From an uncultured Bacteroidota bacterium (lineage in GTDB: Bacteria; Bacteroidota; Bacteroidia; Bacteroidales; P3): a stretch of DNA of 64,000 nt. How positions within the stretch are numbered: position 1 is the stretch's first letter; the number at the start of each line of letters is the position of its first letter. The notes under the pieces are model-generated. The model saw only the letters and a program-made list of their open reading frames with translations. It was not told the DNA's origin and made no database searches. Of this stretch, positions 40,185 through 48,672 are shown piece after piece. The stretch lies in assembly GCA_902800395.1 (NCBI GenBank), contig CADCEC010000006.1:55223-119222 (forward strand), written 5' to 3'. The position numbers were made by a program, and so were the translations under genes.

Positions 40185-41180
40185 ATGGAAGAAGGACTGG
40201 TCATAAGGACGACAGGCAGTTGGTACCGGGTGCTACTCGCTGACGGCAGTCAGCGCGACTGCCGTCTGCGGGGCAACTACCGTCTGCGGGGCAACAAACA
40301 GACCAACCCTGTGGCGGTAGGCGACCATGTCTTCTTCGAAATTCAGGACGACGGTACCGGCGTCATCCACGATGTGGCCGACCGCAAGAATTACATCGTC
40401 CGTCGCGCCACCAAACTCTCCAAGCAGACGCACGTCATCGCCTCTAATATCGACCTCCTCTGCATCGTGGCCACCCTCGGGCTGCCACGCACTTCCACAG
40501 GTTTCATCGACCGACTGCTGGTCACCGCCGAGGCCTATCACATCCCCGCCTGCATCCTCTTCAACAAGGTGGATCTCTATGATGAGGAGCTGTGGGAAAT
40601 TCATAACGAGGTGAAGGCCATCTACACCGCCGCGGGTTACCCCGTCTACGAGATTTCTGCCCTCGAGGGCACTAGACTCGACGAGGTGAAACAGCTCATC
40701 GCCGGCAAGACCGTCCTCTTCAGTGGACACAGCGGTGTGGGCAAGAGTGCCCTCCTCAACGCCCTCTCCCCGGGTCTCGCCCTCAAGGTGGGCGACATCT
40801 CCGACTGGAGCCTCAAAGGCAAACACACCACCACCTTTGCTGAAATTTTCCCAGTGGAAAGTGGAAAGTGGAAAGTGGAAAGCGATGCTGCCGCACCCGG
40901 AAATCTTTCCTCTTTCCACTTTCCGTTTTACACTTATCTTATCGATACTCCCGGCATCAAGGAGTTTGGTATGGTGGACTTCAACGCACAGGAGCTCTCG
41001 CACTTCTTCCCCGAGATGCGCGCCCTGCTGCCCAAGTGCCGTTTCGCCAACTGCACCCACCGCCATGAGCCTGGCTGTGCAGTGAAAGAGGCCCTCGATG
41101 AGGGCCTCCTAAGCGCAGAGCGTTACAAGAACTATCTCGGTATTCTCGAAGACATCGAAACTGACTACCAGCGTCCATAG
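40185..41180 (+). CDS. rsgA: Ribosome small-subunit GTPase A, with a repeat-built insert
   Basis: 331 residues. An OB domain is followed by a circularly permuted GTPase: NKVDLYDEE (G4), then GHSGVGKSALLNAL (G1), KHTTTFAE (switch I) and LIDTPGIKEFG (G3), and a C-terminal zinc knuckle (PKCRFANCTHRHEPGCAV). It checks late 30S assembly. Between switch I and the DTPG motif about 30 extra residues (VESGKWKVESDAAAPGNLSSFHFPFYT) are encoded by a GTGGAAA quartet and an inverted, decayed copy. The OB region also has a near-exact 18-bp duplication (RLRGNYRLRGNK). Overlaps the convergent nitroreductase gene by 16 bp. Confidence 0.93.
   Translation: MEEGLVIRTTGSWYRVLLADGSQRDCRLRGNYRLRGNKQTNPVAVGDHVFFEIQDDGTGVIHDVADRKNYIVRRATKLSKQTHVIASNIDLLCIVATLGLPRTSTGFIDRLLVTAEAYHIPACILFNKVDLYDEELWEIHNEVKAIYTAAGYPVYEISALEGTRLDEVKQLIAGKTVLFSGHSGVGKSALLNALSPGLALKVGDISDWSLKGKHTTTFAEIFPVESGKWKVESDAAAPGNLSSFHFPFYTYLIDTPGIKEFGMVDFNAQELSHFFPEMRALLPKCRFANCTHRHEPGCAVKEALDEGLLSAERYKNYLGILEDIETDYQRP
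40854..40881 (+). repeat. Quartet microrepeat, GTGGAAA x4, in rsgA
   Basis: Four exact units, in frame, between GTPase switch I and the DTPG motif. Confidence 0.95.
40906..40926 (-). repeat. Inverted partner of the rsgA GTGGAAA array
   Basis: Plus-strand TTTCCTC, TTTCCAC, TTTCCGT: three decayed reverse-complement units 24 bp after the direct array, giving a potential hairpin inside the gene. Confidence 0.75.
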
Positions 41181-41803
41181 TGGATGCGGGCGGGAGCCCA
41201 CTTGTCCTTGGGTTGCGCTGTGCCGTCGTGGTATCCGATGGGCACCACGGCATAGGGCACCACTTCGGCGGGCAGGCCGAGGGCTTTCTTTACGGGAGCC
41301 ATGGTGTTCGGGAAGGGGTAGCAGGCTGTCCAGCAGGCACCGAGGCCATAGGCTTCCACAGCCAGCAGCAGGTTCTCCGTGGCGGCAGCCACATCGTCGC
41401 GCCACATGGGGTTGGGACGCGTGACAGCTGGACCGTCGGGATCCTCGCGTGTGGGACGCGTCACGGTGGTGTCGGCACACACCACGACGATGGCACCGCT
41501 CTCCATGAATTTCTTCATGTTGCCGTTGCCCTCGAAGATGGTTTCGTACTGGCTTTTGTCGGTGAGCACAACAAAACTCCAGGGACGGATATCCATGCCT
41601 GTGGGGGCCGACATGGCGGCACGCAGCAGGTTCTGCATCACGGTGTCGGGGATAGCCTCGCCGTTGTAGGAGCGCACGCTTTTGCGGCTGAGGATGTTCT
41701 GCATCACCACGTCGGCGGTGTTGACCGTCGCGGCCTCTTGTTTGTCGCAGCACGCACCGAACAGCATGGCGGCAGCTGCCAAAATAAGGATTGTCTTTTT
41801 CAT
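41165..41803 (-). CDS. Nitroreductase family protein, lipoprotein
   Basis: 212 residues. The signal peptide ends in a lipobox (LFGAC), unusual for this normally cytoplasmic FMN family. Nitroreductase motifs: SRKSVRSYNGEAIPDTVMQNLLRAAMSAPTGMDIRPWSFVVL and GACWTACYPF, VVPIGY near the end. An NAD(P)H-linked oxidoreductase or flavoprotein anchored in the periplasm is likely. It directly follows namZ (adjacent stop and start), suggesting a cell-envelope link. Confidence 0.9.
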   Translation of the reverse strand: MKKTILILAAAAMLFGACCDKQEAATVNTADVVMQNILSRKSVRSYNGEAIPDTVMQNLLRAAMSAPTGMDIRPWSFVVLTDKSQYETIFEGNGNMKKFMESGAIVVVCADTTVTRPTREDPDGPAVTRPNPMWRDDVAAATENLLLAVEAYGLGACWTACYPFPNTMAPVKKALGLPAEVVPYAVVPIGYHDGTAQPKDKWAPARIHYGRW

Positions 41804-42943
41804 TTATTTGTAAATTAAATATTTCTCTCTAATTTTCATAAATTCGTCGAGGGCGGGCTGCCAGGTGGTGCGAATCTCCTCCTCGCTCATGCCTTTCTCC
41901 AACTGCTTGCGAAGGTCGCCGTTGCCGGCTAGTTTGTCGAAGAAGTTGTTCCTTAGGAAGAATTTCCCTTTCGGCACCCGCTTGTACATAGTCATCAAGT
42001 ATTTGAGGCTGAAGGCTGCGGGGGCAGGCTCGGCGACCGAAGTGGAGCCAAGGCCTCCACAGATTTCCTGTCTAAGATTCAGGGTGTCTTTTCCATAGGT
42101 GACAATCTCGAAGGGCCAGTCGGTGCCGCGTCCCACACCGCAGTTGGTGCCCTCGAAGAGGCAGAGGCTCGGGTAGAGGGCAATGGCGTGTGCGTTGCGC
42201 AGGTTGGGGGAGGGGGGGACGGGCAGCTCGTAGCCCACGCTGTCGCGCTTATAGCGGTGCATGATTCCCACCGTAAGGTCGCACTTGATGCCTCCCTTCA
42301 GCCAGCCCTCGCCGTTAATCATCTGGGCGTACTCGCCTATCGTCATCCCGTACACAATGGGGACAGGGTGCATGCCAACGAAGGAACGATAGCGGGCGGT
42401 GTCGAGGACGGGGCCGTCGACATAATGCCCATTGGGGTTGGGTCGGTCTAGGACAAGCAAAGGTATATTGTTCTCGGCGCAAGCCTCCATCACATAATGC
42501 AGTGTGGAGATATAGGTGTAGAAGCGGCAGCCCACGTCCTGCAGGTCGAAGACCACACAATCCACATCCTTCAGCTGCTCCTTCGTGGGCTTCTTGTTCT
42601 TGCCGTAGAGCGAGATGATGGGGAGACCCGTCTTAGGGTCGGTGCTGTTGTCCACGTGCGCACCGGCGGCTGCGGTGCCTCGGAAACCGTGCTCCGGGCA
42701 GAAGATCTTGACCACGTTGGCTCCCCGCGATAACAAAGCATCCACCAAATGGATGTCACCCACCACAGAGGTCTGGTTGGCCACAACAGCGGCACGGCCA
42801 AGTTGAAATTCGGTCATCAACAAATACTCGGCGCCGGTGATAACACGACTGCTTGTCTTTTGGTTCACAGCAGCGGGCTGCGCATGGCAGGAAACCGTCA
42901 CTGCAGCAAGCAAAACCAGCAATATGTGCACACAGAGTTTCAT
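41804..42943 (-). CDS. namZ: Exo-beta-N-acetylmuramidase NamZ (DUF1343)
   Basis: 379 residues. Signal peptide with a possible lipobox (AAVTVSCHA). Family blocks: VVANQTSVVGDIHLVDALLSRGANVVKIFCPEHGFRG, FDLQDVGCRFYTYISTLHYVMEA, VLDRPNPNG, and ERCTN-like LFEGTNCGVGRGTDWPFE. NamZ releases terminal MurNAc from peptidoglycan fragments in Bacteroidetes, for wall recycling or scavenging. Followed directly by the lipoprotein nitroreductase. Confidence 0.92.
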   Translation of the reverse strand: MKLCVHILLVLLAAVTVSCHAQPAAVNQKTSSRVITGAEYLLMTEFQLGRAAVVANQTSVVGDIHLVDALLSRGANVVKIFCPEHGFRGTAAAGAHVDNSTDPKTGLPIISLYGKNKKPTKEQLKDVDCVVFDLQDVGCRFYTYISTLHYVMEACAENNIPLLVLDRPNPNGHYVDGPVLDTARYRSFVGMHPVPIVYGMTIGEYAQMINGEGWLKGGIKCDLTVGIMHRYKRDSVGYELPVPPSPNLRNAHAIALYPSLCLFEGTNCGVGRGTDWPFEIVTYGKDTLNLRQEICGGLGSTSVAEPAPAAFSLKYLMTMYKRVPKGKFFLRNNFFDKLAGNGDLRKQLEKGMSEEEIRTTWQPALDEFMKIREKYLIYK

Positions 42944-43052
42944 ATTGGTGATAATAACGCGAAGAGCCGCAGATTATTGTATAACCTTAGTTCTTAGGCC
43001 AGGAAAATCATTTCCCCCATAAAAGCCTTCAGGTTAATCATTTGTACGCTTG

Positions 43053-43119
43053 TTGTTCAGTATTTGTTCAGTATTTGTTCAGTAAATCACTGAACAAATA
43101 CTGAACAAATACTGAACAA
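43053..43119. repeat. 31-bp perfect inverted repeat built of 11-bp units
   Basis: Left arm 43053-43083, 5-nt loop AAATC, right arm 43089-43119. Each arm is about three tandem copies of TTGTTCAGTAT. It lies between namZ and dut. A stem this long and exact could fold in RNA or extrude as a cruciform. It is not followed by a U-tract on either strand. Confidence 0.95.
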
Positions 43120-43138
43120 ATGCACTAGTTGAAGGCAA

Positions 43139-43168
43139 GAAAAAAGCCCCTCGGAAGGGGAGGGGCTT
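43139..43168 (-). terminator. Intrinsic terminator of dut
   Basis: Stem AAGCCCCT / AGGGGCTT with a 9-nt loop, followed on the minus strand by TTTTTTCTT. It is 21 bp after the dut stop. Confidence 0.85.
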
Positions 43169-43188
43169 GTGTGGGGAATTTATTTTTT

Positions 43189-43626
43189 TCAATTCTTTCC
43201 AGTGTGTCCGAAGCCGCCGGTGCCGCGTTCGGTGTCGGTAAGTTCTTCCACCTGGACGATCTCGGCCTGCTCGTGGCGGGCGATGACCATCTGGGCGATG
43301 CGCTCGCCGTCGTTGATGATGAAGTCCTCCTGCGAGAGGTTTATCAGTATCACGCAAATCTCGCCGCGGTAGTCGGCGTCGATGGTGCCAGGGCTGTTGA
43401 GGACCGTGATGCCCTTCTTCAACGCCAGGCCGCTGCGGGGACGCACCTGCGCCTCGTAGCCTGCGGGCAGCTCCATGAAGAGGCCCGTCTTCACCAAGCC
43501 GCGCTCCATGGGTTTCAGCGTGATAGGTCCCTCGGGGAGGTAGGCGCGGAGGTCCATGCCTGCCGACTGCGAAGTCTCGTACTTCGGCAGCGGGTGGTGG
43601 GAGGTGTTTCTTATTTTTATTTGCAT
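43189..43626 (-). CDS. dut: dUTP diphosphatase
   Basis: 145 residues from ATG 43626 (MQIKIRN). Hydrolyses dUTP to dUMP, keeping uracil out of DNA. The five trimeric dUTPase motifs are present: [38 protein letters not shown] and the C-terminal [11 protein letters not shown]. Normal length. The upstream gap carries a 9-bp GAAGTTAAA-type repeat and it is followed by a strong terminator. Confidence 0.95.
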   Translation of the reverse strand: MQIKIRNTSHHPLPKYETSQSAGMDLRAYLPEGPITLKPMERGLVKTGLFMELPAGYEAQVRPRSGLALKKGITVLNSPGTIDADYRGEICVILINLSQEDFIINDGERIAQMVIARHEQAEIVQVEELTDTERGTGGFGHTGKN

Positions 43627-43641
43627 AATTGTATAATTTGG

Positions 43642-43687
43642 GGAGTTAAAGAAGTTAAAGGAAGTTATCGCTTCGCTAGAAGTTAAA
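43642..43687 (-). repeat. Microrepeat, GAAGTTAAA-type 9-mers between clpP and dut
   Basis: Plus strand: GGAGTTAAA, GAAGTTAAA, one extra G, GAAGTTATC, GCTTCGCTA, GAAGTTAAA. One unit is diverged. Confidence 0.65.
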
Positions 43688-43713
43688 GACAAAAGCATCT
43701 GCCGTGGTATTGT

Positions 43714-43745
43714 CTTATCTCCTTATCTCCTGACTCCTTAACTAC
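43714..43745 (-). repeat. Quartet microrepeat, CTTATCTC-type octamer x4, over the clpP stop
   Basis: Plus strand: CTTATCTC, CTTATCTC, CTGACTCC, TTAACTAC. The clpP stop codon (43742-43744) is inside the last unit. It matches the array at 48673 at 29 of 32 positions. Confidence 0.9.
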
Positions 43746-44404
43746 TTTTTAGTCAGCACTTCGTCGATCATGCCGTAGGCCAAGGCCTCTTCGGCGGTGA
43801 ACCAGTGGTCGCGGTCGGAGTCTTTCTCCACCTGCTCGAAGGGCTGGCCGCTGTGCTTGGCGATGATCTCGTAGAGTTCCTTCTTGAGCTTGAGGATTTC
43901 GCGGACGGTGATCTCCATGTCGGTGGCCTGACCGTCGGCGCCGCCCATGGGCTGGTGGATCATCACGCGGGCATGCGGCAGGGCGCAGCGGCGTCCTTTC
44001 TCGCCGGCGCAGAGCAGCACGCTGGCCATCGAGGCGGCGAGGCCGGTGCAGATGGTGCTCACCTTCGGCTGGATATACTGCATGGTGTCGTAGATGCCGA
44101 GGCCGGCATAGACGGAACCTCCCGGCGAGTTGAGGTAGATTTGGATATCCTTCTCGGGATCCACGCTCTCGAGGAAGAGCAGCTGAGCTTGGATGACGTT
44201 GGCGGTGTAGTCGTCGATGGCGGTGCCGAGGAAGATGATGCGGTCCATCATCAGACGGCTGAAGACGTCCATCTGGGCCACATTGAGCTGCCGCTCCTCA
44301 ACGATATAGGGGGTCAGCGAGTTATTGATAGCCGAGGTATACTTTGCATAGGTCGTGCTGCTGATACCACGATGCTTGGTGGCATATTTCTCAAATTCTG
44401 TCAT
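43742..44404 (-). CDS. clpP: ATP-dependent Clp protease proteolytic subunit
   Basis: 220 residues. The 14-mer barrel protease of the ClpXP/ClpAP machines. The triad is visible: Ser in GLAASMASVLLCAGEKG, His in ARVMIHQPMGG and Asp in ERVEKDSDRDHWFTAEEA. The N-terminal ~35 residues are somewhat longer than in E. coli. clpX is not adjacent (trmD is upstream, dut downstream). Confidence 0.96.
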   Translation of the reverse strand: MTEFEKYATKHRGISSTTYAKYTSAINNSLTPYIVEERQLNVAQMDVFSRLMMDRIIFLGTAIDDYTANVIQAQLLFLESVDPEKDIQIYLNSPGGSVYAGLGIYDTMQYIQPKVSTICTGLAASMASVLLCAGEKGRRCALPHARVMIHQPMGGADGQATDMEITVREILKLKKELYEIIAKHSGQPFEQVEKDSDRDHWFTAEEALAYGMIDEVLTKK

Positions 44405-44417
44405 ATTCTTTGTTTTT

Positions 44418-44449
44418 CGTTATTACGTTATATCGTTATTACGATTTCT
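44418..44449 (-). repeat. Quartet microrepeat, CGTTATTA-type octamer x4, forming the TrmD C-terminus
   Basis: Plus strand: CGTTATTA, CGTTATAT, CGTTATTA, CGATTTCT. It encodes the last residues (RNNDIT) and the stop codon of TrmD. Confidence 0.85.
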
Positions 44450-45121
44450 TTTTAATAGGTTGGGGCGGCGTTCTTTGGTTCGGGCGATGGCCTGCTCCAT
44501 GCGCCACTGCTCTATCTTGGCGTGGTTGCCGCTGAGGAGGATGTCGGGCACTTTCCATCCGCGGAATTCGGGTGGACGGGTGTACTCGGGTGGGGCCACG
44601 AGGCCGTCCTGGAAAGAGTCGCCGAGAGCCGACTGCTCGTCACCGAGGACTCCCGGCACCAGGCGGATGACGGCGTCGCAGATAACAGCTGTGGCCAGCT
44701 CGCCACCGGTGAGGACATAGTCGCCGATGGAGATTTCCTTAGTGATGAAGTGCTCGCGCACGCGCTCGTCGACACCTTTGTAGTGGCCGCAGAGTATTAT
44801 GAGGTTCTTCGCCAGCGACAGCTCGTTAGCCATAGGCTGCGAGAGCATCTCGCCGTCGGGGGCAGTATATATTACCTCGTCATAGTGTCGCTCTTTTTGA
44901 AGTTCTTCGATGCAGTTGGCCAAAGGTTCGACAGCCATCACCATTCCTGCAGCGCCACCGTAGGGGTAGTCGTCGACAGAACCGTATTTGGTGAGCGAAT
45001 AGTCGTGGAGGTCGTGGAAATGAACCTCGACGAGCCCCTTTTTCTGGGCCCTCTTGAGGATGCTCTCCTCGAAGAACATGGTCATCATGTTCGGGAACAA
45101 GGTGAGGATGTCGAGGCGCAT
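44423..45121 (-). CDS. trmD: tRNA (guanine-37 N1)-methyltransferase
   Basis: 232 residues. Methylates G37 next to the anticodon and so prevents frameshifting. Knotted SPOUT motifs: [38 protein letters not shown] and the C-terminal [14 protein letters not shown]. The final RNRNNDIT is built by an octamer array. It is not in the usual rpsP-rimM-trmD-rplS operon; clpP follows after 18 bp. Confidence 0.96.
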   Translation of the reverse strand: MRLDILTLFPNMMTMFFEESILKRAQKKGLVEVHFHDLHDYSLTKYGSVDDYPYGGAAGMVMAVEPLANCIEELQKERHYDEVIYTAPDGEMLSQPMANELSLAKNLIILCGHYKGVDERVREHFITKEISIGDYVLTGGELATAVICDAVIRLVPGVLGDEQSALGDSFQDGLVAPPEYTRPPEFRGWKVPDILLSGNHAKIEQWRMEQAIARTKERRPNLLKRNRNNDIT

Positions 45122-45157
45122 GGGAGTCTTAGGTTATGGGGTTAAACTTTGGGGGGA

Positions 45158-46294
45158 TTATTTTCTTCTCTTCTTGCCCTTCTTTCCTTTTTTGCTCTTG
45201 GTGGCTTTCCCGGCTTTCTTGGAGACGGCGGATTTCTTGGCCACGCTGCCGCTAACCCTCAGCTTGTCGCCGGGATGCAGCACCTTGGTCTCTTTGATGC
45301 CGTTGAGCTGGCAGAGGCGTTTGACAGTGATGCCGTTGCGGCGGGCTATTTTGCTGAGGTTGTCACCCTGGTGCACGCGATACCAAGAGCCGTCGCCCGT
45401 TGACGACTGACTACTGCCTGCCGACCACTCTTTACTACTGCCTTTGGCCACCTTTCGGAATGAACTGGAGGTAATCTCCAATTGGTTGCTGATGAGGTCA
45501 TGGGTGGAGCAGTCGATAACATTTTCGGGATTGAGGGCGTTGCCCATGTAGCGAACCTCGAAATGGAGGTGGCTGCCGAAAGAGCGGCCGGTGTTGCCGC
45601 AGAGGCCTATGACGTCACCGCTTTTCACCTGCTGGCCAGCCGAGACATGGCGTTTCGACATGTGGGCGTAGTAGGTCTCGAGACCATTGGCATGATGAAG
45701 GATGACCAGGTTGCCGTAACTCTTGTTGTATTTGGAGATGCGCACCACACCGTCGAAGGCGGCATAAATGGGCTCACCAGTGGGCTGTGCAAGATCGAGT
45801 CCATAGTGGAAACGGCGGCGGCGGGGACCATAGTGCGACGAGGGTCGCGAGGTCCAGGGAGTAGGCCAGGTGAACTTCTCCCCGCGCGAGGGGTCGCACA
45901 GTTGGATGATGATAGGCGAAGCGATGGTGTTGACATCGAGTTTGGGCAGGTGGATGGCTGCGGTGTCGAAGCCCTCGAGGATGATGTCGTCCTCGCGCTC
46001 CACGCCCTCGTCGTCGAGGGTGAACACCGTCGGCAGATCGTCGTCATCCTCCTCATCATCGTCCACAGGGTCGACGATGTAGGGAGCCTGATAGAGGTTG
46101 TTCTCGGTCTCTTTGTTGTTGTGGTCGTCGGTGACCACACCCTTATATTCCTCGTCCTCGTAGATGACGTCCAGTTTGTTGACCTTGATTTCCGATTTAT
46201 GGGGTTTGTTCTTGGGGTCGTCGCTCTGCGCGGCGGCCACCATGGGGAGGGCCAACAGGGACAGTAACAATAGGATACGTTCGGTATATTTCAT
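45158..46294 (-). CDS. M23 peptidase with C-terminal LysM (peptidoglycan hydrolase/NlpD-like)
   Basis: 378 residues. Signal peptide to AAAQ (about 22); a long acidic region with runs of Asp/Glu (about 55-90); the LytM/M23 domain (FHYGLDLAQPTGEPIYAAFDG ... HLHFEV, about 170-260); then LysM (YRVHQGDNLSKIARRNGITVKRLCQLNGI, about 300-345) and a Lys-rich tail. The M23 zinc residues HxxxD and HxH are present, so it may be active. Promoter 36 bp upstream. Confidence 0.93.
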   Translation of the reverse strand: MKYTERILLLLSLLALPMVAAAQSDDPKNKPHKSEIKVNKLDVIYEDEEYKGVVTDDHNNKETENNLYQAPYIVDPVDDDEEDDDDLPTVFTLDDEGVEREDDIILEGFDTAAIHLPKLDVNTIASPIIIQLCDPSRGEKFTWPTPWTSRPSSHYGPRRRRFHYGLDLAQPTGEPIYAAFDGVVRISKYNKSYGNLVILHHANGLETYYAHMSKRHVSAGQQVKSGDVIGLCGNTGRSFGSHLHFEVRYMGNALNPENVIDCSTHDLISNQLEITSSSFRKVAKGSSKEWSAGSSQSSTGDGSWYRVHQGDNLSKIARRNGITVKRLCQLNGIKETKVLHPGDKLRVSGSVAKKSAVSKKAGKATKSKKGKKGKKRRK

Positions 46295-46329
46295 TATAAA
46301 TAGTCGCTATATGGTGGGTAAAAACTTTG

Positions 46330-46337
46330 CAAAAATA
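46330..46337 (-). promoter_or_regulatory. Bacteroidetes -7 box for the M23-LysM gene
   Basis: TATTTTTG on the minus strand, 35 bp before the ATG at 46294. Confidence 0.7.
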
Positions 46338-46403
46338 CGCAAAATATTGTTACCCGCCAAATTAATTAGTCTTAAAAATGACTAACTGAGCGCTATCGTC
46401 GTC

Positions 46404-47912
46404 TTACTCAATGGGGTGGAACGAGCCGTCGTCGTCGATGAGGATGTGGGGATTGGTGAAGTCTTCCTGCGTGAGGTTGCGGATGGCTTTGGCAACGGCG
46501 TTGTTTTTGTCGACACGGGGGCCGGTGTGGTAGGGTTGTATGAAGGAGTGTATTTTGCCGTCCACGAGCTTGCCCTCGTTGTCCAGCCGCACAGTGATGA
46601 CGGGCGCATAGCCGCTGATGCCTGAGACACTGATGCCTGCGGGGGTGCAGAAGTTGCCGAGACTGTAGGCGATGAAATGGCCTTTGTAGACCTCCACGGC
46701 GCGGCAGACATGGGGTCCGTGGCCGTAGACGAGGTCGGCACCGTTGTCGATGCAGAAGTGCGCGAAGGAGCGCAGGTTGCCGCGGTCTTCGCCGAGGAAC
46801 TTCTCGGTGCCCTTGGGCAGGTGTGTCTTGTCCTTGCCTTCGGCACCGCCGTGGAAGGAGACGACGAGGATGTCGCAGGAGTCGCGCAGGTCGCGCAGGA
46901 TGGAGCGAACCTGAGAAGTGTCCTGATGGCGGTAGGTGTAGCTGTTGTGGCCGAAGGCACAAAAGCCATAAGTGATGTCGCCGCGCTGGATGAGGGCCGT
47001 GCGGCAGAGTTTTTTCACGCCGGCATAGCGGATGCCGACGGCATCGAGGATAGACATGGTTTTCTTCACCCCTTCGGTGCCGAAGTCCTCGCTGTGGTTG
47101 TTGGCCAGGCTGACGAAGTCGAAGCCTGCCTCCTTGAGGAGGTTGGCGTAGGCCGAGGGCATGCGGAAGGCGTAGGAGTTTTTGCCGGTACCTTTGGCAC
47201 AGCGTATCTTCTCATCGCAGAAGACCCCTTCGCAGTTGCCCACGGCGATGTTGGCAGAGACGAGAATCTCCTTTACGTCGTCGAAGAGGTTCTTGCCGTC
47301 GTTGGGGGGCAGCTGGGGCTTAGGATGGAGGGTGCCGAGCATCATGTCGCCCACCATGGCGATGGTGTGGAAATCGTCGGGAATCTCCATATCCACCGGC
47401 GGCACCTGGAGCAGGCTCGCCGCCACCACCCTCTCGCGGTCGATGAGACGGCAGGCACCGACATAGCGTTTGGCATAGTAGGGTTCTTTCGACGAGGTGA
47501 TGCGGATACCGGTGCTGGAGGCGTGGATGAAATAGAAGGTGCCGTTGGGTTCCACGGAGGTGACAATACCCACATGGCCGATGGACTTGCCACGGCGTCG
47601 GCCGCCGTAGAACACCAAATCTGCCGGCTCGAGCTCATCTTTCTTCACCTTGATACCCACCTTGTATTGCGGTGCCGCCGAAGGAGCCAGCGACACGTCG
47701 AATTTGCCATAGATATAGCGGGTGAAGCCGGCACAGTCGAATCCCTTGGGGGTCTTGCCACCCCACTTATAAGGCACGCCGATGTATTTCTTGGCTTCGT
47801 TGATGACGGAGTCGGGGTCGATGGCGTGGAGTTTCTGCGCTTGCAGTTCCATACCACCCATTAAACCCATCAAGCCAATAAGACCCAAAACAAAAAATCT
47901 CTTTATTTTCAT
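46404..47912 (-). CDS. NlpC/P60 - CapA (PgsA-like phosphoesterase) fusion protein
   Basis: 502 residues, secreted. Signal peptide ends near ELQAQ (about 26). NlpC/P60 cysteine peptidase domain at about 33-160: Cys in GFDCAGFTRYI, His in GHVGIVTSV, then FIHASS. A linker leads to a CapA-like calcineurin-type metallophosphatase at about 180-480: TIAMVGDMMLG, LANNHSEDFG, VVSFHGGAEG, GHGPHVCRAVEVYKG. CapA proteins occur in poly-gamma-glutamate synthesis; with a gamma-D-Glu-diaminopimelate peptidase domain attached, a wall-peptide role seems more likely. The signal peptide is made by a 9-bp quartet. Confidence 0.9.
   Translation of the reverse strand: MKIKRFFVLGLIGLMGLMGGMELQAQKLHAIDPDSVINEAKKYIGVPYKWGGKTPKGFDCAGFTRYIYGKFDVSLAPSAAPQYKVGIKVKKDELEPADLVFYGGRRRGKSIGHVGIVTSVEPNGTFYFIHASSTGIRITSSKEPYYAKRYVGACRLIDRERVVAASLLQVPPVDMEIPDDFHTIAMVGDMMLGTLHPKPQLPPNDGKNLFDDVKEILVSANIAVGNCEGVFCDEKIRCAKGTGKNSYAFRMPSAYANLLKEAGFDFVSLANNHSEDFGTEGVKKTMSILDAVGIRYAGVKKLCRTALIQRGDITYGFCAFGHNSYTYRHQDTSQVRSILRDLRDSCDILVVSFHGGAEGKDKTHLPKGTEKFLGEDRGNLRSFAHFCIDNGADLVYGHGPHVCRAVEVYKGHFIAYSLGNFCTPAGISVSGISGYAPVITVRLDNEGKLVDGKIHSFIQPYHTGPRVDKNNAVAKAIRNLTQEDFTNPHILIDDDGSFHPIE
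47853..47888 (-). repeat. Quartet microrepeat, 9-bp unit x4, in a signal peptide
   Basis: Plus strand: ACCACCCAT, TAAACCCAT, CAAGCCAAT, AAGACCCAA. On the coding strand it gives the hydrophobic GLIGLMGLMGG core of the NlpC/P60-CapA signal peptide. Confidence 0.75.
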
Positions 47913-47924
47913 AATGCTTTATTT

Positions 47925-48668
47925 TCAATAGTCATAAATAATTCTGCCGTCGGCGAGGTGTGCGGAGACACCATAGACGGTCTGTATATTCTGTGGCGTG
48001 AGTCCGCCGGCTACGGGCCCTTGGTAGAGCAACTTCCCTGAGTGGAACAGCATCAGGTCGTCACAGAACTGGAGGGCGAGGTTGAGGTCGTGGATGACAA
48101 TAAGGATGGTCTTCCCGTTGTCGTTGCGCAGCAGGCGCATGATCTCGAGTTGGTGGGCGATGTCGAGGTTCGACACCGGTTCGTCCATAAGCAGCACGGG
48201 GGTCTGCTGCGCCAGTGCGCGTGCAATCATCACGCGCTGGAGTTCGCCGCCGCTCATCTGGTGGGGTTTGGAGAAGCGCAGATGCCAGGTGTTGGTCTGT
48301 CGCATGCACTGCTCAACGATGTCCCAGTCGGCCTGCGACTCGTTCTGCAGTCGCTTCTGATAAGGATTACGCCCCATGAGGACCGTCTCGAAAGCAGAAA
48401 AGTCGAAGTCCGTCTGCGTCTGCTGCCGCACGAAGGCCACCTTCTGCGCCAGCGCCCGTGCGGAGTAGTCCAGCACCGGCTGGCCGTCGATGAGTGCCTG
48501 TCCCTCGTTGGGCTCCAACAGGCCACCGATACAGCGCAGCAGCGTCGTCTTACCGCAGCCGTTGGGCCCCATCACCGCGGTGATGCGTGCCGGAGCCACC
48601 TCGGCGCTGATGTCGTCGAGGATACGTCGGTCGCCAAAACGTACTGTGATATGTTGCAGTGTTATCAT
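47925..48668 (-). CDS. FecE/BtuD-type ABC transporter ATP-binding protein
   Basis: 247 residues. Walker A GPNGCGKTTLLR, Q-loop FVRQQTQTDFDFSAFETVLMGRNPY, signature MSGGELQRVMIARALAQ, Walker B VLLMDEPVSNLD and H-loop VIHDLN. This is the iron-siderophore/B12/heme importer class. It sits 35 bp downstream of its permease gene; the binding protein is not in the window. A CTTATCTC array in the gap supplies GGAGATAAGGAG on the coding strand, a Shine-Dalgarno-like sequence. Confidence 0.94.
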   Translation of the reverse strand: MITLQHITVRFGDRRILDDISAEVAPARITAVMGPNGCGKTTLLRCIGGLLEPNEGQALIDGQPVLDYSARALAQKVAFVRQQTQTDFDFSAFETVLMGRNPYQKRLQNESQADWDIVEQCMRQTNTWHLRFSKPHQMSGGELQRVMIARALAQQTPVLLMDEPVSNLDIAHQLEIMRLLRNDNGKTILIVIHDLNLALQFCDDLMLFHSGKLLYQGPVAGGLTPQNIQTVYGVSAHLADGRIIYDY

Positions 48669-48672
48669 TCGT

